Shown here piece after piece: positions 55,527 through 64,000 of a stretch of DNA of 64,000 bases. The notes beneath the pieces are model-generated. The model worked only from the letters and a program-made list of their open reading frames with translations. It was not told the origin of the DNA and ran no database searches. A program made the position numbers and the translations under genes. The stretch spans positions 1 through 64,000 of the forward strand of contig CALFPJ010000082.1 of the NCBI GenBank assembly GCA_937919655.1, in the 5' to 3' direction. This DNA is from an uncultured Gemmatimonadales bacterium (lineage in GTDB: Bacteria; Gemmatimonadota; Gemmatimonadetes; Longimicrobiales; Gaopeijiaceae). How positions within the stretch are numbered: the stretch's first letter is position 1; every line of letters starts with the position of its first letter.

Positions 55527-55998
55527 CTACGCCGACACTTCGCCCAGGCCTCGCTCCATCGGGCGCCAGCGTCGGAGAACTCGACGGACCAAGTCAACTA
55601 GATCCACGAAGTCCTCAGGCTTCTCTTTGAAGTCCCTGGCACCAAGCTCGAAACAACGGCTTACGAGGTCCGGGTCGTTCGACGAGGTAAAGACGATGGC
55701 GGGGATGTCTCGGACCGCTTCCCGCTGCTGGCCGCGCCACTCGAGGAAGCCCAGCCCCCCGATGCCAGGCATATTGATGTCCAGCACGATGACGTCTGGC
55801 ATGACCGCGGAACCCGCCTGAGCGTCGGATCCCAGTCGGCAGAGGTACCCAATGCTTCCTCCGCCGACCGCTCCACCCTGACGGTCGCCTGTGGATCGCC
55901 TGTGGATCGCCTCGCTCGAAGGCCAGTCGAACGAGGATCTCATGATTCGGATCGTCCTCCACGACAAGGACGACGTACTCCCCACCTTCCACACTCAT
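55527..55998 (-). pseudogene. response regulator (receiver domain), two frameshifts
   Basis: The ATG at 55998 starts MSVEGGEYVVLVVEDDPNHE, the acidic pocket of a receiver. At 55889-55910 an 11-bp unit is repeated, shifting the frame. The original continuation (TVRVERSAEEALG) is visible in a third frame, and a second 1-base loss near 55855 then restores a frame with PDVIVLDINMPGIGG (phospho-Asp), VFTSSNDPDLVSRCFELGAR and DFKEKPEDFVDLVDLVRRVL. Removing one repeat copy and adding one base rebuilds a single-domain regulator of ~150 aa. It was probably the partner of the adjacent, equally broken kinase. Confidence 0.85.
55889..55910. repeat. exact 11-bp tandem duplication in the receiver gene
   Basis: CTGTGGATCGC occurs twice in direct tandem (55889-55899 and 55900-55910, plus strand). 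Only one copy fits the receiver reading frame, so the second copy is the inactivating lesion. It looks like a slippage event. Confidence 0.9.
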
Positions 55999-56427
55999 GA
56001 TCTGAATTCCTTGGGGGGACTCAGTTTTCTAGGGGAATCTTCATTATGGCTTCTCACCATCAATCCGTCACTCTCGAATTGGTACGCGCTGATAACGCGG
56101 CTGGTGGCAGAACCGGGCCGGAGATGGGCCATATCAACTCGCCCGCGGAGGGTCGGCAGACGCGTTTGATCATGCTCCTATTGGTCTGTCTCCGGCCTCT
56201 AGGTGCGGGGGGGCATGCTGCCGATGGAAAGGGAGCAGCTTGGATCTCCTCACCCAATCAGCCCACGACACCCCGGCGTGGGCTTCTTTTTTTCCCTGCT
56301 TGACGCACACGCACCGCACCCGAATCCTGACCGAACCGGGCCCCTTACCCCGTGCGCAGGGGGAAGATCTCATGAAGCAGCGGGTAGCGCCCAAGCCTGT
56401 CGGTATGTAGTCGCCGGCGCCGACCTA
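55999..56427. other. intergenic stretch with an orphan plus-strand terminator
   Basis: No convincing protein gene. A plus-strand intrinsic terminator lies at 56261-56293: GCCCACG pairs with CGTGGGC (9-nt loop), followed by TTCTTTTTTTT. The nearest plus-strand gene ends at 53971, so it terminates something unlisted. A plus-strand frame at 56046-56303 (MASHHQSVTLELVRADN, 85 codons) runs through the terminator and is a doubtful gene. The promoter of the broken receiver gene must lie near 56000-56100 on the minus strand. Confidence 0.55.
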
Positions 56428-57438
56428 CTAGTGGGTCGGAAAGCGGAACTCGGTCCAGCGGTCGGGACGCCACCATTCACCGCTGAATACACGCTCAAGG
56501 CGAGACTCGAAGTGCGCGAAATCCGTAAGCACGATCGAAGTGGCGGGGGTGTCGACGGGCACGAAGAAGTTCTCCCAATGACCGAGTAGGACACGCCGCG
56601 GTCGAAGGTTCTGAACGAAGGCCTCAGGGTGCCACTCGACCTGGTCGAATGTCGCCGGCACGAAGATCGCCAGGTCTACGGGGTGCTCCAGGATGACCGC
56701 ATCCGGCGCGAACCCCGCCGGAGCGGGAGCGACGGCGTCCTGGTAGTAGATCCGGTAGGCCACCGACCCGTCGCCATCTAGGAAGTCGACTAGAAATGCG
56801 TGTGTCTCTCCCTCCAACCATTCCGTCGCCCAGCGCGGTTCGTGCTCGACCGGCACATCGCGAGTGCCTTCATACAGCGTCATGCCATCGAAATGCGGGG
56901 CGTGTTTTGAACGCAGCGGCATGATGCGGACCGCGTCGCCGTATGGCATCCACTTCCCCACCGTTTGTTCGTCCCCGGCCGACGCCTCAAGCAAATCGAC
57001 CCGGTCCGCGACGCCAGACCAATCGCCCAAGGTATTCTGGACCGTCCGACTACCCGCGATGCGGGCCGACGGCGCGTGCCTGAGCGCTACGCGGGGAACG
57101 TCCATGAGGTGGTCGTAGTGGGCGTGGCCCACAAGAATCACTCGAGCGCGCGAGACGTCGTAGAGACCCATGAATCGATCTACCTCAAGCGTATCGGACC
57201 GGATGGGCGCGAGGCCTGTCGTGAAGAACCCAGGGTTCGAGAAGAGCGGAGCGGCCAGTACCTGATCCGCTCCTCGCTCGAAGATCCAACCGCCGGTGCC
57301 GAGGTAGACCACATGGACGGCGTCGGGGTCACCGGGCGCGAGGTCGAAGCTCCCTGAGGCTCCCGGGCCTACCGTTGGAGCGCATCCCGCCGCACACAGC
57401 ACACCGAGCAGTCCCGCCACCGTCCCCCAAGGAGTCAT
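56428..57438 (-). CDS. MBL-fold hydrolase lipoprotein
   Basis: The ATG at 57438 starts a lipoprotein signal (lipobox AAGC, Cys19); the longer frame to 57567 reads into the transaminase gene. The 336-residue product has the metallo-beta-lactamase motif VGHAHYDHLMDV (HxHxDH), a later His region (RSKHAPHFDG) and a final His in LLGHWENFFV. This resembles UlaG/NAPE-PLD-type lactonases or phosphodiesterases. Substrate is unknown. It lies 19 nt after the D-amino-acid transaminase gene, so the two are probably one operon. Confidence 0.8.
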   Translation of the reverse strand: MTPWGTVAGLLGVLCAAGCAPTVGPGASGSFDLAPGDPDAVHVVYLGTGGWIFERGADQVLAAPLFSNPGFFTTGLAPIRSDTLEVDRFMGLYDVSRARVILVGHAHYDHLMDVPRVALRHAPSARIAGSRTVQNTLGDWSGVADRVDLLEASAGDEQTVGKWMPYGDAVRIMPLRSKHAPHFDGMTLYEGTRDVPVEHEPRWATEWLEGETHAFLVDFLDGDGSVAYRIYYQDAVAPAPAGFAPDAVILEHPVDLAIFVPATFDQVEWHPEAFVQNLRPRRVLLGHWENFFVPVDTPATSIVLTDFAHFESRLERVFSGEWWRPDRWTEFRFPTH

Positions 57439-57457
57439 CGTCCGGACAATCGGTGGC

Positions 57458-58333
57458 CTACAGACCCGTCGCCACGGCCGCCGACTTGGTCTCCTCAATC
57501 TTGGCACGGAACAGTTCCGCAAGGCGCCGCGTGAGCGGACCCACGCCTCCGTCACCGACAGGCGCACCGTCGACCTTCACGCACGGTCGCACCTCACCGG
57601 TGGTGCCGGTGAAGAACAGCTCTTCGGCCGAGGCCAGTTCCTCTACCTGAATGGCGCGCTCCACACACGGAATACCGTGCTCGGCGGCCAGCTCCAAGAT
57701 CACCCCGCGCGTAATGCCTGGCAGGATATGGTTGGAGCGCGGGTGCGTGACCACGGTCCCGTCAAAGACTCCCCAGAAGTTCATGTGCGCACCCTCGATG
57801 GCCACTCCGTCCCGAATGAGGAGGGCATCGTCCGCACCCGCCTCGAGCGCATCCTGAAACGCCATCGCGTTCGGGAGAAGGCCGATCGTCTTGATATCCA
57901 CGCGACTCCAGCGGCGGTCCGGCACGGTCGCGACGGAGAAGCCCTGATCCCAGCGTTCAGGGGTCGGTCGGTCCCAGGCCTTCGCGAAGGCGTAAACGGT
58001 GGGCTCGACCGGGTCCTTCGGGAAATAGTGCGTCCGCGGAGCCGCCCCGCGTGTGATCTGCAGATAAACGAGCGCAGTCGGTGCATCCGTAAGACCGTTT
58101 TCGGCGATCAGCTTATGGTGCATCGCGGCGATGAGGTCCACGGAGTAGGAAATACGCATGAACGCCAGGCCCCCCTCCAAACGTTCCAGGTGTCGATCCA
58201 ATGCGAACGGCACTCCCTCATAGAACGGCGTGACTTCATACACACCGTCTGCCAGAAGGAAACCCCGATCATCCGGGGAAATCTTGGCATCTTCCTTAGG
58301 AAGAAACTGACCGTTGAGAAAGACGACGCTCAT
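57458..58333 (-). CDS. dat: D-amino-acid transaminase (class IV PLP aminotransferase)
   Basis: The 291-residue protein has the fold-type IV features: FLNGQFLPKEDAKISPDDRG, FLLADGVYEVTPFYEGVPFA, the PLP lysine in RVDIKTIGLLPNAMAFQDAL, and EGAHMNFWGVFDGTVVTHP. Absence of the branched-chain aminotransferase motifs and the short length fit D-alanine/D-glutamate transaminase (Dat), which supplies D-amino acids for cell wall. GTTGEVRPC near the end matches the PLP phosphate loop. It starts an operon with the MBL lipoprotein. Confidence 0.87.
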   Translation of the reverse strand: MSVVFLNGQFLPKEDAKISPDDRGFLLADGVYEVTPFYEGVPFALDRHLERLEGGLAFMRISYSVDLIAAMHHKLIAENGLTDAPTALVYLQITRGAAPRTHYFPKDPVEPTVYAFAKAWDRPTPERWDQGFSVATVPDRRWSRVDIKTIGLLPNAMAFQDALEAGADDALLIRDGVAIEGAHMNFWGVFDGTVVTHPRSNHILPGITRGVILELAAEHGIPCVERAIQVEELASAEELFFTGTTGEVRPCVKVDGAPVGDGGVGPLTRRLAELFRAKIEETKSAAVATGL

Positions 58334-58490
58334 TCTTGAAGACCTCTGCGCTAGTGGAGGGGTTCACAGGTTGGTGTGTCACCGGATGCGCCAGACTCGG
58401 CAAGGTGCCGGACCGGTCGATGTCCGCCCAAAGATGACGGGCCTGGGGCAAAACACCAGTGACCAACCACCAGTTGCATGACCCCAGGTC

Positions 58491-58527
58491 AAAAACAAAG
58501 GGGGCGCTCTTCGGAGCGCTCCCTTTG
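58491..58527 (-). terminator. intrinsic terminator after pspA
   Basis: On the minus strand CAAAGGGAGCGCTC pairs with GAGCGCCCCCTTTG around CGAA (one mismatch), followed by TTTTT. It begins about 30 nt after the pspA stop and ends the YbjN-like/pspA transcript. Confidence 0.85.
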
Positions 58528-58556
58528 TTCACCACATCCCTCGAGTGAGAGCAGGC

Positions 58557-59396
58557 CTAGGCCTGGGTCTCCCCGAGCTTGTCGAACTCGGAAAGGAGCT
58601 GAGCCTCCGGGATCGACTCGGCCTCCGCGTCGGAGACCTCTTCGACGTCGGCATCCTGAACCCCTCCCGCGTCGCCAGCCTCCAATTGCTTCGGCTCCGA
58701 GGCACCATCTCCGAGCAGGCCCATCTGGCTCTTGAGTGCCAGGAGCTTGTCTTCGACACCTGCGCCACCGCCGTCGCCCTTCTCGAGGCGGACGAACTCA
58801 TGCTCCAGGCTATCGCCCGCCAGCGCTTCATTGACCTCGACGTGCGCGATGGTCTTGCGCTCCTCCTCTTCGATCTTGTCGGCCATGCGATTGAACGCTT
58901 CGAACGCCGACGTGTCGGATAGGCCGGACATCGTCTCGTGAATACGACGCTGCGCCTGCGCCCTCTTCTGCTTGGCGATGAGGAGATTCCGTTTGCGCTT
59001 CGCCTCCTCGATCTTGTCGTTCAGCTGCCGCAGAGAACCCTTGAGTTTCTCGGTTTCAGACGCCTGCGCCTGCCAGGTGGACTGGATGACCTGAGCTCGC
59101 TCGGCATGTTCCTGCTGCCTGATTAGCGCCTGTTTGGCGAGGTCGTCACGGCCTTCCTTGACGGCAAGCATCGCACGGTGCTCCCAGTCACGCGCCTGCT
59201 TGACCTCTTCTTCCAGCTGGGCCTTGAGCTTGCGCTCATCCGCGATCGCCGCGGCGACCTCCCGCTTGGCCTTCGCGAGCTGGTCGCGCATGTCGATGAT
59301 GATCTGGTTGAGCATCTTCTCGGGGTTCTCGGCCCGAGAAATCAGGTCGTTGATGTTCGACTTGATCACAGTAGAGAGCTTCGTGAATATGCCCAT
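58557..59396 (-). CDS. pspA: PspA/IM30 (ESCRT-III-like) membrane-stress protein
   Basis: The ATG at 59396 starts MGIFTKLSTVIKSNINDLIS, the typical PspA N-terminal amphipathic helix; upstream open frame belongs to the YbjN-like gene. The 279-residue protein is coiled-coil throughout (EKMLNQIIIDMRDQLAKAKR, RRIHETMSGLSDTSAFEAFN), as in PspA/Vipp1 proteins that polymerise on damaged membranes. After ~residue 215 it has an acidic, low-complexity extension (EVSDAEAESIPEAQLLSEFD) longer than in E. coli PspA. It is 4 nt behind the YbjN-like gene. No PspF-type activator or obvious -24/-12 promoter was seen. Confidence 0.9.
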   Translation of the reverse strand: MGIFTKLSTVIKSNINDLISRAENPEKMLNQIIIDMRDQLAKAKREVAAAIADERKLKAQLEEEVKQARDWEHRAMLAVKEGRDDLAKQALIRQQEHAERAQVIQSTWQAQASETEKLKGSLRQLNDKIEEAKRKRNLLIAKQKRAQAQRRIHETMSGLSDTSAFEAFNRMADKIEEEERKTIAHVEVNEALAGDSLEHEFVRLEKGDGGGAGVEDKLLALKSQMGLLGDGASEPKQLEAGDAGGVQDADVEEVSDAEAESIPEAQLLSEFDKLGETQA

Positions 59397-59400
59397 CGTA

Positions 59401-59826
59401 TCAGCCCTCCCCAGCGACTGCGGCTGCAGACGAATCCGCGACACCAGCCAGCGAACGAATCCGCTGCATATGGCCTGACGCCGCCATTTCGATCGATTCC
59501 ATCGAGGCCTGCAATTCGTGGAAGTCGAGCGTTTCGAGCTCAAGCGTATCACTCAAAATCAACTCGCCCGTCTCGATAGCGTAGGCGCCGTGCACCACGT
59601 CTGTAGCGTTGAGCTCCAGAAGCGTCCGGTAGAACAAGACTTCCGACTCCGGCTTCTCTGGAAGGTCCATGACCTTCATACGGATCAGCAGAAGCGCATC
59701 CGCGTGATGGACGACAACCGGAAGTCCGCTATTGCGGCCGCGAACGAGGAACATGCCCTCGTCGACCTCTTCATACTCAAGGTCCATTCGAATCAGGAAG
59801 CTCTCGAGATCCTCTCGGGTTACCAT
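59401..59826 (-). CDS. YbjN-like/secretion-chaperone-fold protein preceding pspA
   Basis: The ATG at 59826 starts MVTREDLESFLIRMDLEYEE; earlier in-frame codons to 59871 are less protein-like. The 141-residue product has the YbjN-type alpha/beta fold resembling type III secretion chaperones: VDEGMFLVRGRNSGLPVVVH, LLLIRMKVMDLPEK, LFYRTLLELNATDVVHGAYA and ETGELILSDTLELETLDFHE. The fold is known; the function is not. It is 4 nt upstream of pspA, which suggests it assists or regulates PspA. This pairing with PspA occurs in other bacteria too. Confidence 0.75.
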   Translation of the reverse strand: MVTREDLESFLIRMDLEYEEVDEGMFLVRGRNSGLPVVVHHADALLLIRMKVMDLPEKPESEVLFYRTLLELNATDVVHGAYAIETGELILSDTLELETLDFHELQASMESIEMAASGHMQRIRSLAGVADSSAAAVAGEG

Positions 59827-60008
59827 GACCGTCTCCGTTTTTCTCTGGGTCTCCGCAGGGCGGAGTAACAAAACTACCCGTACTTATGGATCGAACCCTA
59901 CGGCGCCGGACTAAACGCGGTTTCTAACCGTGCTTCGCTGACGCGAACTGCGATTGACCGAACAAAGGTAAGGCGTCCGGGGGAGGGTCGCAGCCTTCCC
60001 TTGCACCC

Positions 60009-62924
60009 CTACAGTCGCAAGAGCGGTGCCAGATGTTCCCCTGTGTGAGACCCCTTGGTCTTCGCGACCTCCTCAGGAGTGCCTTCCACGACAATACGTC
60101 CACCCTCGCCTCCGCCTTCAGGACCGAGGTCGATGACCCAGTCTGCTGTCTTTACGACATGGAGGTTGTGTTCAATCACGACGACCGTGTTTCCAAGGTC
60201 AACCAAGCGGTGCAGAACGCCTAGGAGAACCCGCACATCCTCGAAATGGAGTCCGGTCGTGGGCTCGTCGAGAATGTATAGGGTCTGGCCCGTGGCGGTC
60301 TTGGACAGCTCAGTAGCGAGCTTGACCCGCTGGGCTTCACCCCCGGACAACGTCGTAGCGGACTGGCCCAGGTGCACGTAGCCGAGTCCAACGTCCTGAA
60401 GGGTCTGCAGCTTGATCTTGACCCGAGGGACCGGGTCAAAGAAGTCGAGCGCATCATCGACGGTCATGTCGAGGACGTCCGCGATGTTCTTGCCTTTGTA
60501 AAAAACGTCCAACGTCTCTCGGTTATACCGGCGCCCGCGACAGACTTCGCAGGGCACGTACACGTCCGGGAGGAAGTGCATTTCGATCTTCACAAGGCCA
60601 TCGCCCTGACACGCCTCGCAACGTCCACCCTTAACGTTGAACGAGAAGCGCCCTGGACCGTAGCCGCGCATCTGGGACTCAGGGAGCGTTGCGAACAGCT
60701 CCCTGATCGGCGTAAACAGTCCCGCATAGGTAGCAGGATTCGAGCGCGGCGTTCGCCCGATCGGCGACTGATCCACATCGATGACTTTGTCGATGAGCTT
60801 GAGTCCGTCGATGGCATCGTGGCCCGCGGGTACGAGCTTGCTGCGATACAGGTGGCGCGCCAACGCATGGTACAGGGTCTCGTTCACCAACGTCGACTTT
60901 CCGGACCCACTTACCCCGGTCACGCAGATGAACGCACCTAAGGGGAAGCTCACATCCAGCCCGGTCAGGTTGTGCCCACGCGCTCCGCGCACGGTGAGCA
61001 TCTTGTCCTTGTTGACCGGCCGACGCTCGATCGGGAGCGCGATCTCCCGCTCCCCTCTGAGGTAGGCTGCCGTGAGGGACGTGGTGGACTTGAGGATCTC
61101 GGATATCGAACCGGCTGCCACGACCTGGCCACCATGCCTGCCGGCCCCTGGGCCGAGGTCGACGATGTAGTCCGCCATGCGGATCGTGTCCTCGTCATGC
61201 TCCACGACCACCACCGTATTTCCGAGATCGCGCAGATGTTGAAGCGTGCTCAAGAGTCGAGCATTGTCACGTTGGTGCAGCCCGATCGAGGGCTCATCAA
61301 GGATATAGAGCACTCCGACCAGCCGACTCCCGATCTGGGTGGCCAGGCGAATGCGCTGAGCCTCACCCCCGGAGAGCGACCCAGCCGCACGTCCGAGCGT
61401 GAGATACGCGAGGCCAACGTCCGTCAGGAATCGGAGTCGCTCGCCCACCTCCTTGACGATCGGGCCGGCGATTTCCGCCGAGAGAGGCGCATGCTCCGAG
61501 TTCTTCGGGGCCTTCTCCCCACGACGCTGGATCGGCAGGCCGTCAATAAACTGAGATGCCTCCGCGATCGACATGTTGACCACATCGCCCAATGACCGGC
61601 CCGCCACCGTAACCGCCCGGGATCCCGCCTTGAGTCTCGACCCTTCACAAACACCACAGGGAAGCGTCGACATGTATTCGTCGAGCTGGTGCCTGACACC
61701 CTCCGAGCCCGTCTCTCGATAACGACGGTCGATATTGGCCAGCACGCCTTCCCAAAGATCCTCATAGTGCCCGTCGGAGCTTCCGCTCCCGGACTTATAA
61801 GGAAAGCGGATCTTCATGGTGCCAGAGCCGTAGATGATGGCGTGACGCACATCCTCAGGCAGCTTGCCCCAAGCCGTGTTCGGATGGAACTCGTACGCCT
61901 CGGCTAGGCCGGGGATCACCGACCGCCTCAGATTCCCAGAGGGGTCACCCCACGGTAGAATCACACCCTCGAGGATAGAGACAGACGGGTCCGCGACCAG
62001 GAGTTCTGGGTTGACCTCTTGTCGCGTTCCGAGTCCCCCGCACTCCTCGCACGCGCCGAACGGCGAGTTGAAGGAGAATTGACGCGGCTCAAGTTCGGCC
62101 AGGCTCGTGCCGCAGTTGTCGCAGGCGTAGTGCTCACTGAAGACATGAGCGATCGGATCGCTATCCTTGCGGTGCTCAGAGACCTCGACGATCCCGTCGC
62201 CGGAGCGTAACGCGGTCTCTACCGAGTCCGCGAGGCGCTCGCGATCTTCTTCGCGAACCACCAACCGATCCACCACGACCGAAATGTTGTGGTTCTCATA
62301 TCGATTAAGCTGCGGCGGCTCAGTGAGGTCGTAGGTCTCACCGTCCACACGCACTCTGACGAAACCCTCCTTGCGCGCCTTCTCAAAGAGGATGACGAAC
62401 TCCCCTTTGCGGCCGCGCACCAGAGGAGCGAGCACCTCGATACGCGTGCCCTCTTCCATCTCCAAGACTCGCTCCACGATCTGTGTCGCCGATTGACGGA
62501 TCACCGGATCGCCGCACGTCGGGCAATGCGGAATCCCCACTCGGGCCCACATTAGGCGCAGGTAGTCGTAGATCTCGGTGACGGTCCCGACGGTTGAGCG
62601 AGGATTCCGACTGACCGTCTTCTGCTCAATCGAGATGGCCGGAGATAGGCCTTCAATGGAGTCCACGTCGGGCTTTTCCATCAGACCGAGGAACTGACGG
62701 GCATAGGCGGACAGTGACTCTACGTAACGGCGCTGTCCCTCAGCGTAGATGGTATCAAAAGCCAGCGAAGACTTTCCGGACCCCGAGAGACCGGTGATGA
62801 CCACCAGCTTCTCTCGAGGGAGCTCGACGGTGATGTCCCGGAGATTATGCTCGCGAGCCCCACGCACAATGAGTTTGTCGTGCGGGGCGGACGTTTTTTC
62901 GGGGCGGGACGTTGATTGAGCCAT
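60009..62924 (-). CDS. uvrA: excinuclease ABC subunit A
   Basis: UvrA finds bulky DNA lesions with UvrB in nucleotide-excision repair. The ATG at 62924 ([20 protein letters not shown]) gives 971 aa; the open frame to 63071 is not needed. Two ABC ATPase modules are complete: Walker [21 protein letters not shown] and [16 protein letters not shown], signature [14 protein letters not shown] and [14 protein letters not shown], and Walker [15 protein letters not shown] and [14 protein letters not shown]. Zinc-finger Cys pairs occur at CPTCGDP, CDNCGTS with CEECGG, CGVCEG and CEACQG/CEVCRG. It is monocistronic and normal in length. Confidence 0.96.
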   Translation of the reverse strand: MAQSTSRPEKTSAPHDKLIVRGAREHNLRDITVELPREKLVVITGLSGSGKSSLAFDTIYAEGQRRYVESLSAYARQFLGLMEKPDVDSIEGLSPAISIEQKTVSRNPRSTVGTVTEIYDYLRLMWARVGIPHCPTCGDPVIRQSATQIVERVLEMEEGTRIEVLAPLVRGRKGEFVILFEKARKEGFVRVRVDGETYDLTEPPQLNRYENHNISVVVDRLVVREEDRERLADSVETALRSGDGIVEVSEHRKDSDPIAHVFSEHYACDNCGTSLAELEPRQFSFNSPFGACEECGGLGTRQEVNPELLVADPSVSILEGVILPWGDPSGNLRRSVIPGLAEAYEFHPNTAWGKLPEDVRHAIIYGSGTMKIRFPYKSGSGSSDGHYEDLWEGVLANIDRRYRETGSEGVRHQLDEYMSTLPCGVCEGSRLKAGSRAVTVAGRSLGDVVNMSIAEASQFIDGLPIQRRGEKAPKNSEHAPLSAEIAGPIVKEVGERLRFLTDVGLAYLTLGRAAGSLSGGEAQRIRLATQIGSRLVGVLYILDEPSIGLHQRDNARLLSTLQHLRDLGNTVVVVEHDEDTIRMADYIVDLGPGAGRHGGQVVAAGSISEILKSTTSLTAAYLRGEREIALPIERRPVNKDKMLTVRGARGHNLTGLDVSFPLGAFICVTGVSGSGKSTLVNETLYHALARHLYRSKLVPAGHDAIDGLKLIDKVIDVDQSPIGRTPRSNPATYAGLFTPIRELFATLPESQMRGYGPGRFSFNVKGGRCEACQGDGLVKIEMHFLPDVYVPCEVCRGRRYNRETLDVFYKGKNIADVLDMTVDDALDFFDPVPRVKIKLQTLQDVGLGYVHLGQSATTLSGGEAQRVKLATELSKTATGQTLYILDEPTTGLHFEDVRVLLGVLHRLVDLGNTVVVIEHNLHVVKTADWVIDLGPEGGGEGGRIVVEGTPEEVAKTKGSHTGEHLAPLLRL

Positions 62925-63097
62925 AGCCAAGAATTGTAACCGACTTTTGTGCTTTCGCTCAATCCGCTTAGTGTGGGTGGTTCGCCGGGGTGGGGCGGCT
63001 GTGGGGTTCGCGGCACGGTCGACGGGGGGGCGAACCTTGCTCGGACGTGGAGGCTCGCGGGTGCTTCGCACCTGGCTCGGGGATAGGGAGGGCCGGG

Positions 63098-63844
63098 CTA
63101 GCGGGCGGTGCCGACGGTCCAGTCGAACGCCCGGGTGTAGAAGAGGATATCAGGCGGCAGGACGATGACCACCGCGACCGACTCCATGTCCACTTGATCG
63201 ATGTGCTCGGCCGGGATCAACTGATCATCGACGAACAACTTCCCGCACGGAGGCGGAAGAATCCTGCCTGTCCCCCGTTCGACCTTTGGCATCCGGGAAC
63301 CAAGACAGACCTCCATGCCGTTTGCTACTCCAACCAACAACCACCTCAGCATCTCGGTGTTGTTGTCGCTCTTGAACTTGGCCTCTTCGAGTCTCACCCC
63401 TTGTAAGGCTCGGAAACCCTCTCTCGTGTTGGGATTTCCACCAAGCTTGAGCGAGAGCCACCGCTCGAGGTTCTCGTTGCGGATCGTCACCAGCAGCGGA
63501 TCGAGACGGATGGGCTCTGGCCGAATCTCTAGGTCGAGCGGATAAATACCGCCGTCCGCGACTGCGATGAGCGGGCTCTCAAATTCGAAATAACCGATGC
63601 GCTGCACGGCGATGAAATACTCGCCACCGGCGGGTGCAGTAAGCACGAAGCGCCCCATGCTGTCCGCCAGCGCCACCGCCGCTCGGTTTCGCTCCACGTC
63701 TAGTAAGAACACGCCGGCGGTCGCCACCGGCTGGCCGTTGGAGGAGTCCACAACCCGACCTCTGATCTCTTGTGCAAGGATCTCAGGCGCACCGAACGCG
63801 CACATGATGACGGAGAGAGCTACGATCTGGATGGAAGTCTTCAT
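63098..63844 (-). CDS. secreted protein with N-terminal carboxypeptidase-regulatory-like domain
   Basis: The ATG at 63844 starts a signal peptide ([20 protein letters not shown], ending ILAQ); the frame is open to 63994 but that part is not protein-like. The 248-residue protein has a CarboxypepD_reg-like sandwich at ~27-110 ([34 protein letters not shown]). A segment rich in Arg/Glu follows, then a C-terminal part with two Cys ([30 protein letters not shown]) resembling the non-barrel 'TonB plug-like' proteins, as in the protein at 32268. Function is unknown. The sequence to the window end (63845-64000) holds nothing recognisable. Confidence 0.72.
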   Translation of the reverse strand: MKTSIQIVALSVIMCAFGAPEILAQEIRGRVVDSSNGQPVATAGVFLLDVERNRAAVALADSMGRFVLTAPAGGEYFIAVQRIGYFEFESPLIAVADGGIYPLDLEIRPEPIRLDPLLVTIRNENLERWLSLKLGGNPNTREGFRALQGVRLEEAKFKSDNNTEMLRWLLVGVANGMEVCLGSRMPKVERGTGRILPPPCGKLFVDDQLIPAEHIDQVDMESVAVVIVLPPDILFYTRAFDWTVGTAR

Positions 63845-64000
63845 CGGCGATTGGCGCTCCCGGCACAGCCGCGGTGACGCACTCTCGGTTCCTCTAATAG
63901 CCCCACTCTCGGAAGATGAAAACCCCGAGAATCTGTTCCGACGGGAACCCAAGGCCTCCGAAGCCGGCGCCGCTCCGCAGAAAACGGTCCTCAAAGAACC

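Overview
The window is high-GC bacterial chromosome, most likely from a member of the Gemmatimonadota. This is inferred from protein families that are abundant there: VPS10/Asp-box secreted proteins, DUF5916 (CBM9-like N-terminus) proteins, carboxypeptidase-regulatory-domain proteins, PadR plus ADOP-type permeases, and many secreted peptidases and dipeptidases. The housekeeping genes are intact and bacterial-typical. No complete insertion sequence, prophage, CRISPR array or rRNA was seen.

Layout. 1-16 kb carries the 3' part of an MBL-fold hydrolase, then secreted proteins of peptide catabolism: a VPS10-like protein, an M28 peptidase with a beta-propeller, an amidohydrolase, DUF5916, two M19 dipeptidase-like proteins and a serine hydrolase. 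At 15.1-16.6 kb chorismate mutase and prephenate dehydratase form an overlapping pair. They sit behind a leader with a 26-codon ORF, a CRP-like palindrome and an intrinsic terminator, which is the layout of an attenuator. At 16.6-21 kb lie an M24 aminopeptidase operon, an adhesin-like fragment, a second M28 peptidase and tRNA-Lys. The stretch 21.5-32.1 kb is housekeeping: rnhB, rplS, trmD, rimM, rpsP (with a long Ala/Glu tail), ffh, purA, a DapA-family enzyme, a PilT remnant and trpS. An antiparallel flavoprotein gene sits between rpsP and ffh.

From 33.3 to 42.4 kb almost every gene is broken: an inositol monophosphatase that lost its DPLDGT loop, two PadR/ADOP-permease pairs with stops, frameshifts and deletions, and an Ig-like secreted protein. 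One intact TonB receptor of more G-rich composition lies in the middle. At 43.3-54 kb there is a peptidoglycan-sugar scavenging locus. NamZ (exo-muramidase) and an M14 peptidase are divergent from an overlapping set: a NagZ, a NagZ-beta-lactamase-like fusion, a broken transporter/deaminase chimera, a sodium:solute symporter and a sugar kinase. Together they could strip GlcNAc and MurNAc from wall fragments, import them and phosphorylate them.

At 54-56 kb a histidine kinase and a response regulator are both broken. The regulator carries an exact 11-bp tandem duplication. At 56.4-64 kb come an MBL-fold lipoprotein, a D-amino-acid transaminase, pspA with a YbjN-like partner, uvrA and a carboxypeptidase-regulatory-domain protein.

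The most striking feature of the window is the density of internally deleted or interrupted accessory genes beside intact housekeeping genes. This suggests ongoing gene decay, although assembly error must be excluded for the in-frame chimeras. The best candidate for an unreported regulatory element is the leader of the phenylalanine-pathway operon.
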